Source of the DNA: Clostridiales bacterium
GTDB taxonomy: Bacteria; Bacillota; Clostridia; Christensenellales; UBA3700
Reading direction: 5' to 3'
DNA length: 35,633 nucleotides
NCBI GenBank assembly: GCA_014799575.1
Contig: JAAVHS010000033.1
Location: 1-35,633, forward strand
The notes below the pieces were generated by a model, which had not been told where the DNA came from, did not search any database, and saw only the letters and a list, made by a program, of their open reading frames with translations. The position numbers were made by a program, and so were the translations under genes. This document shows positions 17,285 to 27,392 of this stretch, piece after piece; position 1 is the first letter of the stretch, and each line of letters opens with the position of its first letter.

Positions 17285-18013
17285 ATGGAAATAAAGCGAT
17301 TTTTCGCGAATAGCGAAGATTACGACGGTTTGAATATAAGAATTTACGGCGAAGAGTTTACGCATATGACAAAGGTGCTTAGGCACAAAGTCAGCTACAA
17401 AATTATCGTGAATCTCGACGACGGCAAGGACTATAACTGTACTTTGAGCGAGATAAAATCAGACTGCGCTATCGCTCGCATAGATTCCGTGACTGACAAC
17501 GAATGCAAAGCCAAAGCGAGCGTAACGCTTTTCCAAGCCTTGCCAAAAGGCGATAAATTCGACTTTATAGTGCAAAAATGCGTGGAACTCGGAGTGGAAA
17601 AAATCACGCCGTTTTTGTCGAGATATACCAACGAGAGCAAGTTCAATTACGCCCGCTCTCAAAGGATTGCCTTAGAGGCGTGCAAGCAGTGCGGACGTTC
17701 GAGAAAGGCGGATGTCGGCGAGTTGACGGACTTTGACGGATTGATAGACCAACTCAAAGATTACGACGTAATAATTATGCCGTACGAAAATTCCAAAGTC
17801 GGCAAGATAGGTCAAATTAAAGGATTGGAGAGCGGAAAGAAAATCGCTTTGATTATAGGAAGCGAGGGCGGTTTTTGCGAGGAAGAAGTCCAAAGAGTAA
17901 AGAATCTCGGCGGAGAAATCGTCTCGCTGGGCAAGAGAATTTTGAGGTGCGAGACGGCAAGTATCGTCGCCGTAAGCCTTGTGATGTACGAACTTGGCGA
18001 GTTGCAAGGATAG
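17285..18013 (+). CDS. rsmE: 16S rRNA m3U1498 methyltransferase
   Basis: HMTKVLRHKVS, LFQALPKGDKFDFIVQKCVELGVEKITPFLSRY, LIIGSEGGFCEEEV, LGKRILRCETA; start at Met15 of the track ORF. Confidence 0.95.
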   Translation: MEIKRFFANSEDYDGLNIRIYGEEFTHMTKVLRHKVSYKIIVNLDDGKDYNCTLSEIKSDCAIARIDSVTDNECKAKASVTLFQALPKGDKFDFIVQKCVELGVEKITPFLSRYTNESKFNYARSQRIALEACKQCGRSRKADVGELTDFDGLIDQLKDYDVIIMPYENSKVGKIGQIKGLESGKKIALIIGSEGGFCEEEVQRVKNLGGEIVSLGKRILRCETASIVAVSLVMYELGELQG

Positions 18014-18065
18014 AAAAATAAGACAAAAATTATATGGACAAAACGGTCTAAATATACAATTAGAA

Positions 18066-19322
18066 ATGAAAGCGGTAATATACAATTTGGGATGTAAAGT
18101 CAATAAGTACGAGTGCGACAGCTTGCTCAAAAGCCTCAAAGAAAGAGGACACGAAGTGAGCGAAGACTTGGTCTACGCCGATTTGTATATACTCAATACC
18201 TGCGCCGTTACCAACGAGGCGGAGCGCAAATCAAGACAGTGTGTCAGCAGGTGCTTAAAACTCAATCCAAATGCAAAAATCGTAGTATGCGGTTGCGCTT
18301 CTCAAAACAATCCGACGCAGTTTTCAGACAAAGAAAACGTGACCTACGTTATAGGCAATGCCGATAAGGACAAACTTGTCGACAATCTCGAAGAAAAGGG
18401 TATATTAATAAAGCCTATCCCCACCGAATACGAGGACGGATTTTCGCCCGAAGTAGTGCGCACTAGAGCCTACGTTAAGATACAGGACGGATGCGATAAT
18501 TACTGTAGTTATTGCCTTATTCCCTATGTTAGAGGCAGGAGCAGGTCGAGAAAAATCAAAAGTGTGGTAGATGAAGTCGCAAGACTTTCGGCTATTTGCA
18601 AAGAGATTACAATCACGGGTATCGATATATCTTCGTACGGGAAAAATATAGGCAGTTCGCTTGCCGAATTGATGGAGCATTTGGCGGATATAGACTGTCG
18701 AATCCGATTGGGTTCGTTGGAAGTCAACGTCATTGACGAGAGGTTGCTCCAAGCGCTCAAATCGCTCAAAAAATTCTGTCCTCAATTCCACCTGTCTTTG
18801 CAAAGCGGAGAGGACGGCGTTTTGAGAAAAATGAACAGACATTACACGGTAAAGCAGTACGCTGAAAAAGTGGAACTCATAAGGAAGTTTTTCCCCGACG
18901 CAGGTATAACGACCGACCTCATTTGCGGCTTCCCGACGGAAGACGAGGAGAGTTTTGAAAGAACTCTTGAATTTATGGACAAAATAGGTTTTTCTCAAGT
19001 TCACGTTTTTTCTTACTCTCAAAGGGGAGGTACAGTAGCGGCGAGATACAAGTTATTGCCTGCCGAGGTAGTAAAGTCCCGTCAAGCGAGAGCGTCGGAA
19101 GTCGCTCGCAAATGCAAAGAGAGGTATTTGCAAAAGTTTGTCGGAAAGACGCTCGAAATGTTGAGCGAGGATAGAGAAGACGGATTTATGTGCGGATATT
19201 CCAGACAGTATATCAAGTGCTATATCGACGGCGGAGAGAGCGACAGGCTTTACAAAGTCCAAGTCGAAAAGATTCAAGACGGCATAGCGCACTGCAAGGT
19301 ATTTGAAGAAATCGATAAATAA
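18066..19322 (+). CDS. mtaB: tRNA (t6A37)-C2 methylthiotransferase
   Basis: MKAVIYNLGCKVNKYECDS, NTCAVTNEAERKSRQ, KIQDGCDNYCSYCLIPYVRGRSRSR radical SAM CxxxCxxC. Confidence 0.94.
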   Translation: MKAVIYNLGCKVNKYECDSLLKSLKERGHEVSEDLVYADLYILNTCAVTNEAERKSRQCVSRCLKLNPNAKIVVCGCASQNNPTQFSDKENVTYVIGNADKDKLVDNLEEKGILIKPIPTEYEDGFSPEVVRTRAYVKIQDGCDNYCSYCLIPYVRGRSRSRKIKSVVDEVARLSAICKEITITGIDISSYGKNIGSSLAELMEHLADIDCRIRLGSLEVNVIDERLLQALKSLKKFCPQFHLSLQSGEDGVLRKMNRHYTVKQYAEKVELIRKFFPDAGITTDLICGFPTEDEESFERTLEFMDKIGFSQVHVFSYSQRGGTVAARYKLLPAEVVKSRQARASEVARKCKERYLQKFVGKTLEMLSEDREDGFMCGYSRQYIKCYIDGGESDRLYKVQVEKIQDGIAHCKVFEEIDK

Positions 19323-19333
19323 AGGAGAAAATT

Positions 19334-19735
19334 ATGGATTGCATTTTTTGTAAAATTATCAAAGGGGAAATACCTTCCTACAAGATTTACGAGGACGAAA
19401 AGACCTACGCGTTTTTGGATATCGCTTGCGACAGTTTCGGTCACACTTTGGTTATACCAAAGAAGCATTGTCAAAACGCGCTTGACTGCGACGACGAGTA
19501 TCTTCAAGCGACGATAACGACAGTGAAGAAGATTGCAAAGCATTACGTCGAAAATTGCGGATTTGACGGCGTGAATATCTTCAACGCAAGCGGAGAAAGC
19601 GCTCAGCAGACGGTATTTCACTTGCATTTCCATATTATTCCGAGAAAGAAAGAAGACGGCGTTGACATATGGCCGCTCAAAGAAAAGTACGATTTAGACT
19701 TGAAGGACGTTTGCGACAAGTTGAAATTGAATTGA
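19334..19735 (+). CDS. HIT family nucleotide-binding protein
   Basis: CIFCKIIKGEIPSYKIYED, HTLVIPKKH, QQTVFHLHFHIIPRK histidine triad. Confidence 0.96.
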   Translation: MDCIFCKIIKGEIPSYKIYEDEKTYAFLDIACDSFGHTLVIPKKHCQNALDCDDEYLQATITTVKKIAKHYVENCGFDGVNIFNASGESAQQTVFHLHFHIIPRKKEDGVDIWPLKEKYDLDLKDVCDKLKLN

Positions 19736-19753
19736 AAAACCTCTTGAATTTTG

Positions 19754-19782
19754 TTGACAACTCTTTGTCATTATGCAATAAT
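19754..19782 (+). promoter_or_regulatory. Sigma-A-like promoter of rpsU
   Basis: TTGACA - 17 nt - AATAAT. Confidence 0.7.
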
Positions 19783-19823
19783 GTTGAAGTATTAAGTCGC
19801 AAGAGCGAAAGGAGGCGAGTGGA

Positions 19824-20003
19824 TTGTCAACGGTTAAAGTAGGAGAGAACGAGTCTTTGGACAGCGCAATCAGAAGATTTAAGCGTAAATGCGCAAGAGA
19901 CGGCATCATCGGCGACTTGCGTAAAAGAGAGGCTTATGAGAAGCCGAGCGTAAAGCGTAAGAAAAAGGCTGAGGCTGCGCGCAAGCGTATGTACAAGAAC
20001 TAA
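19824..20003 (+). CDS. rpsU: 30S ribosomal protein S21 (not in ORF track)
   Basis: TTG start after AAAGGAGG; encodes [59 protein letters not shown]. Confidence 0.97.
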   Translation: MSTVKVGENESLDSAIRRFKRKCARDGIIGDLRKREAYEKPSVKRKKKAEAARKRMYKN

Positions 20004-20016
20004 TTTAAGAAAAATC

Positions 20017-20042
20017 GAGGCGAGCAAATCGCCTCTTTTTTT
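20017..20042 (+). terminator. Rho-independent terminator after rpsU
   Basis: GAGGCG-AGCAAAT-CGCCTC followed by a T-tract. Confidence 0.9.
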
Positions 20043-20064
20043 ACGCTTTGAGTCTTATATTTAC

Positions 20065-20093
20065 TTGAATTTTTTGCTTATATATTATATAAT
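20065..20093 (+). promoter_or_regulatory. Sigma-A-like promoter of pcrA
   Basis: TTGAAT - 17 nt - TATAAT, ATG 7 nt downstream. Confidence 0.75.
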
Positions 20094-20100
20094 CTAATAT

Positions 20101-22353
20101 ATGGATTATCAATCGCTTTTGAATTCGGCGCAGTTGTTGCCGGTAAAGGATACGCAAGGGGCGGTATTGGTACTCGCAGGCGCAGGAAGCGGCAAAACGC
20201 GAGTGCTCACGTACCGTATCGCTTATTTGATTGAACACGAGGGAGTAGACCCTCGCAATATTCTTGCTATCACTTTTACCAACAAGGCGGCGGGCGAGAT
20301 GCGCGAGCGTATTTTGGACGTCACTGGTCGAAGCGGTATGCTTATTTCCACTTTCCACTCGCTTTGCGCAAAAATTCTCAGGAACGAGATTTCCAGGCTT
20401 GGCGACTTCAACTCAAACTTTTCCATTTACGATAAAGAAGACAGTAAAAAAATTGTAACAAGAATACTAAAATCAAAAAATATAGACCTTGATGAAAACA
20501 GAGATATAGTTAAACGTGTCCTTAGAAAGATTTCAGAAGCGAAATGCAACGCTATGAATGCTGAAGAATACGCGCGTAATCTCAAGGGCGAACCGTATGG
20601 GAAACTTATTATAGAAACTTATGAGCAGTATGAAATGGAACTCAAAGAGAACAACGCGCTTGACTTCGATGATTTGCTCTACAAGACTCTCCTGCTGTTT
20701 GCAAACGACAAGAAAGTTTTAGAAAAGTATCAAGACCAATATAAATATATACATGTCGATGAGTTTCAGGATACTAGCAGAATCCAGTATACTTTAGTTA
20801 GAATGCTTGCCAACAAATACAGAAATATTTTCGTTGTGGGCGACGATGACCAAAGCATATATGGATGGAGAGGAGCAGATGTTTTGAATATGAGCAAATT
20901 TACTCAGCATTATCCTGACTGTCGTGTCTATAAACTCGAACAGAATTACCGTAGTACCAAGAGAATCCTCGACCTTGCCAACAAAATTATCGCCAACAAT
21001 TCTCAGCGCATGGATAAGACGTTGTGGACGGATAAAGATAATGGTGTCAAAAATATTTATAAGAGTTGTTATGACGAAAAGGTTGAAGCTGACTACGTCT
21101 TAGAGCAAATTTGTAATCTTATTAGGTACAATAATTACGACTATAAAGATTTTGCAATTTTAGTGCGAGCTAGTTCTCAGACACGTCCATTTGAAGACAA
21201 ACTCCAACTTTATGGATTTCCATATAAGATAATTGGAGGTAATAAATTTTATGATAGAAAAGAAATTAAAGATTTTTTGGCATATCTAAAATTTGTCGCT
21301 AACCCCAACGATACCGAGAGTATTTTGAGAGTTATCAACGTACCTAAAAGAGGTATCGGCGAGACTGCAGTTCAAAGACTCATCGAAGCGTGCGCGGAGA
21401 AAAGAGTTACGCTGTTGCAAGGTATTTTGGATATCGACAATATGCCGCTCACAAGCGTGGTAAAGAACAAAATTCGAGTTTTTTCCGAAGTAGTATGGCA
21501 ACTTCGCGAAAAATCTTCAATGCCGCTTATCGATTATATTGACTTTGTCAATAAATACGTTGATTTTGCCTGTCAGTACAATAACAAAGACGAAGAGGAC
21601 AAAAACAGACTTGACAATATAGATGGATTTATCACGTTGGTAAAAGAGTATTGCAAGGATAATCCGTCGCGAAAGCTTGATGAGTATCTTCAATCGGTAT
21701 CGCTTCTCACTGATTCAGATCAGCCTATTGACGATTGTATTACGCTTGCAACTATTCACGGAATTAAAGGTCTAGAATACAAATGCTGTTTTATTGTGGG
21801 CTTAGAGGAAGGCCTTTTTCCAAGTTTGCGCGAAGGTGATTCCGATAATAAAGTGGAAGAAGAACGTAGAATTATGTACGTTGCAATTACTAGGGCGAGG
21901 GAAAGACTTTATCTTACCAACGCGCAGTCGAGATATAAATACGATCATAAGGAGTATGGGATATCATCCAGATTTCTCAAAGAAGGCGGTCTAATCGTCG
22001 AGCCAAGTAGAAGCAATAGCAGCCTTAGAAATGATTATTTTAGCGACGAGTATTCGCAGTATCAGCCGATAAGCGAAAGGTCGTCGACGGATAGACGTGA
22101 CAAAGTGGCAGAGATGAAAAAACTTATGAATGATTATTCTAAAACATCCGCTTTTGCCAATAATACGCATTTAACTGCGCCTCAGTCAAAGGACGTATCT
22201 ATTTTCAAAGTAGGTATGGCTGTGGAACACTCGCGTTTCGGACAAGGAAAGATAACTTCGATTACGGGCGAAAATGCAAAAGTAGAATTTCCAAGTCTAG
22301 GAGTTAAGATGTTTAATTTACGTCTAGCGCCAATCAAACCGATTGAAGATTAG
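20101..22353 (+). CDS. pcrA: UvrD/PcrA-type DNA helicase
   Basis: LAGAGSGKTRVLTYRIAYLI, VDEFQDTSRIQY, VGDDDQSIYGWRGAD, EQNYRS, TIHGIKGLEYKCCFIVGLEEGLFP, VAITRARERL. Confidence 0.96.
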   Translation: MDYQSLLNSAQLLPVKDTQGAVLVLAGAGSGKTRVLTYRIAYLIEHEGVDPRNILAITFTNKAAGEMRERILDVTGRSGMLISTFHSLCAKILRNEISRLGDFNSNFSIYDKEDSKKIVTRILKSKNIDLDENRDIVKRVLRKISEAKCNAMNAEEYARNLKGEPYGKLIIETYEQYEMELKENNALDFDDLLYKTLLLFANDKKVLEKYQDQYKYIHVDEFQDTSRIQYTLVRMLANKYRNIFVVGDDDQSIYGWRGADVLNMSKFTQHYPDCRVYKLEQNYRSTKRILDLANKIIANNSQRMDKTLWTDKDNGVKNIYKSCYDEKVEADYVLEQICNLIRYNNYDYKDFAILVRASSQTRPFEDKLQLYGFPYKIIGGNKFYDRKEIKDFLAYLKFVANPNDTESILRVINVPKRGIGETAVQRLIEACAEKRVTLLQGILDIDNMPLTSVVKNKIRVFSEVVWQLREKSSMPLIDYIDFVNKYVDFACQYNNKDEEDKNRLDNIDGFITLVKEYCKDNPSRKLDEYLQSVSLLTDSDQPIDDCITLATIHGIKGLEYKCCFIVGLEEGLFPSLREGDSDNKVEEERRIMYVAITRARERLYLTNAQSRYKYDHKEYGISSRFLKEGGLIVEPSRSNSSLRNDYFSDEYSQYQPISERSSTDRRDKVAEMKKLMNDYSKTSAFANNTHLTAPQSKDVSIFKVGMAVEHSRFGQGKITSITGENAKVEFPSLGVKMFNLRLAPIKPIED

Positions 22354-22364
22354 GGGGATATAAT

Positions 22365-24323
22365 ATGCAAAAAAGCGAGAGAATGGCACAACTTGTCGAA
22401 TTGCTCAACGAATACGCCTATCAATATTACACTTTGGACAATCCCACGGTTGCCGACGTGGAATACGATAGACTGTATGACGAACTCGTCGCTTTGGAAA
22501 GCGAGCTCGGGTATTCTCTTGACAATTCGCCTACAAAACGCGTGGGCGACGTGATTCTCAAAGGCTTCAATACGGTTCGCCACCTCGGCAGACTTTATTC
22601 TCTCGATAAGTGTCAAAGCAAAGAGGCTTTGTCCGCATGGCTTGACAAGCTGATTAAGTTTTGCGGATATATGCCAAAATGCTCGCTTGAATACAAATTC
22701 GACGGACTTACCATAAATCTTTTGTATCGCGACGGAAAACTTCAGAGGGCTTCGACGAGAGGCAACGGAATAGAGGGCGAAGAAGTGACCGAGCAGGTCA
22801 AGACGATAAAATGCGTACCGCTATCTATTGATTATAAAGGCGTATTGGAAGTGCAGGGCGAGGGCATTATGCGCCTATCCGCTTTGGCTGAATACAACTC
22901 AAAAGAGGGCGTAACGCCTCTCAAAAACGCGAGAAACGCAGTCGCGGGAGCGATAAGAAATCTTGACCCGAAAGTGACCGCTTCACGCAGATTAGAGGTT
23001 GTCTGTTACAACGTAAATTATATCGAAAAAGAGTTTTCAAAGGGCAGTGAAATGATTGAGTTCCTTGCTCAAAACAAATTCAAAATCAGCGACAAATTCG
23101 ACCTATATGACAAAAAAGAGCAGTTAATTGACGGACTTGACGCGATTGCGAACAAGCGCGACAGCCTTGATTTTCTAATTGACGGAGCGGTAATCAAGGT
23201 CGACGATACGACTATTCGAGAGGATATGGGTTATACGGAGAAATTTCCCAAATGGGCGGTCGCTTACAAGTTTCCGGCGCAAGAGACGACGACCACGCTC
23301 AAAGACGTTGTTTGGCAAGTTTCGCGGACGGGGAAACTCAATCCTTTGGCGATTTTAGACCCCGTCGATTTGGCGGGCGTGACGGTGTCCAGAGCGACGT
23401 TGTCCAACATCAGCGAGATAAAGCGAAAGGACATAAAGATAGGCAGTAGAGTGTTTATCCGCAGGAGCAACGACGTCATTCCCGAGATTTTGGGAATTGC
23501 CGAGCATACGGCAAATTCAAGGGAAGTTGAAAAGCCTACGGTATGTCCCGCGTGCGGAGCGCCTGTAATCGAAGAGGGAGTATTTTTGAAGTGTAGCAAT
23601 GCAAAGCATTGCGCCCCTGCGATAGTGTCTGCAATGTCGCACTTTGCCTCGCGCGACGCTATGGATATAGACGGCTTGTCGGAAAAGACTTTCGAGACGC
23701 TTTACAATGAGGGTAAGTTAAAGCATTTTGTCGATATTTACAATTTGCAAGCGGGCGATTTCGACGGAATCGAAGGCTTCGGAGACAAGAAGATTGCCAA
23801 TTTGTTGGGAGCAATCGAAAAGAGCAAAGACACGACGCTTGACAGACTGATATACGCATTGGGAATACCCAATATAGGTAAAAAAGCGGCGAAGCAACTT
23901 GCCGACGCATTCAAGACTTTGGACGGCGTAATGGGCGCTACTTACGACAATTTGATTTGTCTTGACGACTTTGGCGATATAATGGCGAGAGGTCTTGTGG
24001 AATACTGGGCTGACGAAAGGCATAGAGAGGACGTTCGCGCGCTTATCGAGCGCGGCGTTAAGATTGCCGAAAAGCAAGTGATTCAAGGCGCGCTCAGCGG
24101 AAAGAAAGTCGTATTGACGGGTTCGCTTCCCACGCTCAAACGCTCGCAAGCAAAGCAACTTATCGAGGAAAACGGCGGAGAGGTATCGGACAGTATTTCC
24201 AAGACGGTCAATCTCGTCGTCGCGGGCGAAGACGCGGGCAGTAAACTTGCCAAGGCGCAAAAACTCGGAATAGAGATTATCGACGAAGACGCCTTGCTTA
24301 AAATGATTGGTGAAAAAGAATAA
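22365..24323 (+). CDS. ligA: NAD-dependent DNA ligase
   Basis: LEYKFDGLTINLLYRDGKL (KxDG), NPLAILDPVDLAGVTVSRATLSN, CPACGAPV Zn finger, C-terminal BRCT (LSGKKVVLTGSLPTLKRSQAKQLIEENGG). Confidence 0.97.
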   Translation: MQKSERMAQLVELLNEYAYQYYTLDNPTVADVEYDRLYDELVALESELGYSLDNSPTKRVGDVILKGFNTVRHLGRLYSLDKCQSKEALSAWLDKLIKFCGYMPKCSLEYKFDGLTINLLYRDGKLQRASTRGNGIEGEEVTEQVKTIKCVPLSIDYKGVLEVQGEGIMRLSALAEYNSKEGVTPLKNARNAVAGAIRNLDPKVTASRRLEVVCYNVNYIEKEFSKGSEMIEFLAQNKFKISDKFDLYDKKEQLIDGLDAIANKRDSLDFLIDGAVIKVDDTTIREDMGYTEKFPKWAVAYKFPAQETTTTLKDVVWQVSRTGKLNPLAILDPVDLAGVTVSRATLSNISEIKRKDIKIGSRVFIRRSNDVIPEILGIAEHTANSREVEKPTVCPACGAPVIEEGVFLKCSNAKHCAPAIVSAMSHFASRDAMDIDGLSEKTFETLYNEGKLKHFVDIYNLQAGDFDGIEGFGDKKIANLLGAIEKSKDTTLDRLIYALGIPNIGKKAAKQLADAFKTLDGVMGATYDNLICLDDFGDIMARGLVEYWADERHREDVRALIERGVKIAEKQVIQGALSGKKVVLTGSLPTLKRSQAKQLIEENGGEVSDSISKTVNLVVAGEDAGSKLAKAQKLGIEIIDEDALLKMIGEKE

Positions 24324-24374
24324 AGAAAAGAAAAGCAAATTGCCTATTTATATTATAAATATTTATTAAAAAAC

Positions 24375-24403
24375 TTGAAAGTTTTATTATTTTGTGGTAT
24401 TAT
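24375..24403 (+). promoter_or_regulatory. Sigma-A-like promoter of the yicC-...-rpe operon
   Basis: TTGAAA - 17 nt - TATTAT. Confidence 0.7.
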
Positions 24404-24444
24404 CTAATATACATAACTATGCGCACGCGCATATTGGAGTGAAT

Positions 24445-25326
24445 ATGACGATATACAGTATGACAGGTTACGGCAAAGGAATAGCCGAAAAAGACGGATT
24501 GAAAATCACGGTAGAACTCAAATCGGTTAATCACAGGTTTTTGGATTTGAGTATAAAACTTCCAAAGGCATTCGTCTTTGCTGAGGATACTTTGCGCAAG
24601 ACCATTCAGTCTAATATCGCAAGAGGTCACGTCGACGTATACGTCAATTTCGAGGATTCGAGAAAGGACAAGTGCAAGGTTGCGGTTGATTACGATTTGG
24701 CAGAGCAGTACGTTGAAATATCAAAGCAAATCGCTCAGAAATTCGGTGTGGAAAACAACTTTTGCGTAAACGAAATTTTGCGTGTTCCGGAAGTGGTGAC
24801 GCAAGTCGCGGACGAGAGCGACGAAGACACTCTTTCCACTCTTATCAAGGAAGCGTGCTTGCAAGCGATTGAGAATATCAACGCTATGCGCGCAGTAGAG
24901 GGAAAAGCGCTTGTCGACGATTTGCTCGGCAAGATTGAGGGTATCAAACAAATGTTGCCCAAAATTCAATCGCTTGCGCCAATCGCTCTTGACGAGTATC
25001 GTTGCAAACTTCGCGAGAGAGTGACTGAGTATCTCAAAGAGACTCCTATCGACGAGGTTAAACTCATCAACGAAATCGCTTTTTATAGCGACAAGGTGTG
25101 CACTGACGAGGAAATCACAAGGCTTTATACCCATATATCGCACTTTGAATCGATAGTCAAAGAAGGCGGCGCAATAGGCAAGAAACTTGACTTTATCGTG
25201 CAAGAGATGAATAGGGAAAGCAATACTATCGGAAGCAAATGCAACTATGCGGCTATCACCGAATGCGTGGTATTCCTCAAAAGCGAGATAGAAAAGATAA
25301 GAGAGCAAATTCAGAATTTGGTATAG
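24445..25326 (+). CDS. YicC/YloC family endoribonuclease
   Basis: MTIYSMTGYGKG, VELKSVNHRFLDLSIKLPK, LDFIVQEMNRESNTIGSKCN; start at 24445 after SD TTGGAGTG. Confidence 0.95.
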   Translation: MTIYSMTGYGKGIAEKDGLKITVELKSVNHRFLDLSIKLPKAFVFAEDTLRKTIQSNIARGHVDVYVNFEDSRKDKCKVAVDYDLAEQYVEISKQIAQKFGVENNFCVNEILRVPEVVTQVADESDEDTLSTLIKEACLQAIENINAMRAVEGKALVDDLLGKIEGIKQMLPKIQSLAPIALDEYRCKLRERVTEYLKETPIDEVKLINEIAFYSDKVCTDEEITRLYTHISHFESIVKEGGAIGKKLDFIVQEMNRESNTIGSKCNYAAITECVVFLKSEIEKIREQIQNLV

Positions 25327-25339
25327 AATAACATATCAA

Positions 25340-25360
25340 TTTCGCAAAGCGATTGCGAAA
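25340..25360. repeat. Intercistronic hairpin
   Basis: TTTCGCAA-AGCGA-TTGCGAAA, just upstream of the gmk SD. Confidence 0.7.
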
Positions 25361-25371
25361 AGGCGGAGAAG

Positions 25372-25989
25372 ATGGAAAACAGAAAAGGTTTGTTGATAGT
25401 AGTATCGGGACCGTCGGGCGCGGGCAAAGGCACGGTTTTGGCGCATACCGTCGAGAAGTATCCCAACTTAAAATACTCGGTATCGGTCACGACGAGAGCA
25501 CCCAGAGCAGGCGAAGTCGATGGCGTGAACTACTACTTTAAGTCGGTTGAAGAGTTCAACGAGATGCTCAAAAACGACAAATTTTTGGAGCATCAAAAGG
25601 TATACGACAACTTCTACGGCACGCCTATAGACAAGGTGAAAGAACAGCTCGGCGCGGGCTACGACGTCGTTTTGGAGATAGATGTAAAAGGCGCTTTGGA
25701 CGTGAAAAACAAATATCCCGAAGCGGTAATGATATTCATATCGCCGTCAAAGAGATCTACGATTGAAGAGAGATTGAGAGGTCGTTCGACGGAGAGCGAA
25801 GAGCAGTTGAAGTTGCGCACGGACAGCGCGATTGAAGAGATAAAGCAAGCGGTACTCTACGACTATATCGTCGTCAACGAGGACGCGGCGCAAGGCGCGA
25901 TGGACATTATTTCCATAATCGAAGCAGAAAAATGCAAAGTAAAAAACAATAAAAAATTTATAGACAATCTAATCTACGGAGGTAAATAA
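25372..25989 (+). CDS. gmk: Guanylate kinase
   Basis: VVSGPSGAGKGTVL, SVTTRAPRAGEVDGVNYYF, VVLEIDVKGALDVK. Confidence 0.97.
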   Translation: MENRKGLLIVVSGPSGAGKGTVLAHTVEKYPNLKYSVSVTTRAPRAGEVDGVNYYFKSVEEFNEMLKNDKFLEHQKVYDNFYGTPIDKVKEQLGAGYDVVLEIDVKGALDVKNKYPEAVMIFISPSKRSTIEERLRGRSTESEEQLKLRTDSAIEEIKQAVLYDYIVVNEDAAQGAMDIISIIEAEKCKVKNNKKFIDNLIYGGK

Positions 25990-25991
25990 TT

Positions 25992-26192
25992 ATGATGATT
26001 GATCCACCTATCGACAAGTTGATAAAGAAAGCGGAATGCCGTTACGCATTGGTATGCGGTGTTGCTAAGAGAGCAAGACAGCTCGAGACGCAATATCCCG
26101 AACTTCTCGAAGAGAAGAAGACCAAGGCGATAAGCTACGCCGCTCAGGAAGTATACGACGAGAAAGTTATTATCAAGAGAGATAATCAGTAA
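25992..26192 (+). CDS. rpoZ: RNA polymerase omega subunit
   Basis: 66-aa protein after gmk, MIDPPIDKLIKKAECRYALVCGVAKRARQL. Confidence 0.92.
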   Translation: MMIDPPIDKLIKKAECRYALVCGVAKRARQLETQYPELLEEKKTKAISYAAQEVYDEKVIIKRDNQ

Positions 26193-26210
26193 TTTTTGAG
26201 GTAAGGGCAA

Positions 26211-27392
26211 ATGCTGAGAAGGTTTAACGTACTTTTGGGCGTAAGCGGCGGTATAGCTTGCTACAAATCGTGCGAAATAGTATCGAGATTGAAAAAACTC
26301 GGCGCGGGCGTGGACGTGATAATGACCGCGCACGCAACCGAGTTCGTCTCGCCGTTGACTTTCGAGACGCTGTCGGCAAGACCCGTCGTCAGCGATATGT
26401 TTGCCCGCGAAAAGGAATGGGAAGTGGAACATATCTCGCTTGCAAAAAAAGCGGATTTGTGCATTATCGCGCCGGCTACCGCCAACGTGATTGCCAAGTT
26501 TGCCGACGGCATAGCGGACGATATGTTGACCACCACTTTTCTTGCGCTCAAATGTCCGATAATCCTAGCGCCGGCAATGAATACGAATATGTACGAGAAC
26601 GTTGCCGTCAAGGAAAATTTGGAAAGACTCAAATCGCGCGGCGTAATCGTCTTAGACAGTATCGAGGGCAGACTTGCGTGCGGGGATAACGGCAAAGGCA
26701 AGATGGCTGAGCCTGTTGATATTGTTGCAAAGGCGGTTGAAGTGCTTTGTCCCAAGAGCGATTATGCAGGCAAAAGGGTGCTTGTCACCGCAGGCGCGAC
26801 AAGAGAGAATATCGACGGAGTGAGGTTTATCACCAATCGTTCGTCGGGTAAAATGGGTATAGAAATTGCCAAAGCCGTAGTAAAGCGAGGCGGAAAAGTC
26901 ACGCTTGTCAAAGGCTTGACGCAAGTGGATATACCGTCCTATATCGACAAGGTAGTCGAGGTAGAGACGACTTGTCAAATGTACGACGCGGTAATGGAGA
27001 ATTACCAAGATTGCGACGTGATAATCAAGGCTGCAGCTCCAAGCGATTATCGCCCTAAGGACAAGATAGAGAATAAGCTCAAGGGCGAAACGCTGACATT
27101 AGAACTTGTCAAAAATCCCGACATAGCCAAGGCTGTCGGCGAGGTCAAAGGGGATAGGAGACTCGTCGTATTCTGCGCGGAAACGCAGAACTTAATCGAG
27201 AGCGCCAAGCAGAAACTGACAAGCAAGAATGCCGATATCGTCGTAGCCAACGACGTTACCCTCGAAGGCGCGGGATTTGATACCGACACGAATATTGTCA
27301 CTATTATTACGCGCGACGGCAAGTCGAATTCTTTGCCGAAAATGAGCAAGTCGGAAGTCGCCGACGTCATACTCGACGAGGCGATAAGATGA
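26211..27392 (+). CDS. coaBC: Phosphopantothenoylcysteine decarboxylase / ligase
   Basis: LLGVSGGIACYKSCEIVSRL, APAMNTNMYEN, VLVTAGATRENIDGVRFITNRSSGKMG. Confidence 0.97.
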   Translation: MLRRFNVLLGVSGGIACYKSCEIVSRLKKLGAGVDVIMTAHATEFVSPLTFETLSARPVVSDMFAREKEWEVEHISLAKKADLCIIAPATANVIAKFADGIADDMLTTTFLALKCPIILAPAMNTNMYENVAVKENLERLKSRGVIVLDSIEGRLACGDNGKGKMAEPVDIVAKAVEVLCPKSDYAGKRVLVTAGATRENIDGVRFITNRSSGKMGIEIAKAVVKRGGKVTLVKGLTQVDIPSYIDKVVEVETTCQMYDAVMENYQDCDVIIKAAAPSDYRPKDKIENKLKGETLTLELVKNPDIAKAVGEVKGDRRLVVFCAETQNLIESAKQKLTSKNADIVVANDVTLEGAGFDTDTNIVTIITRDGKSNSLPKMSKSEVADVILDEAIR

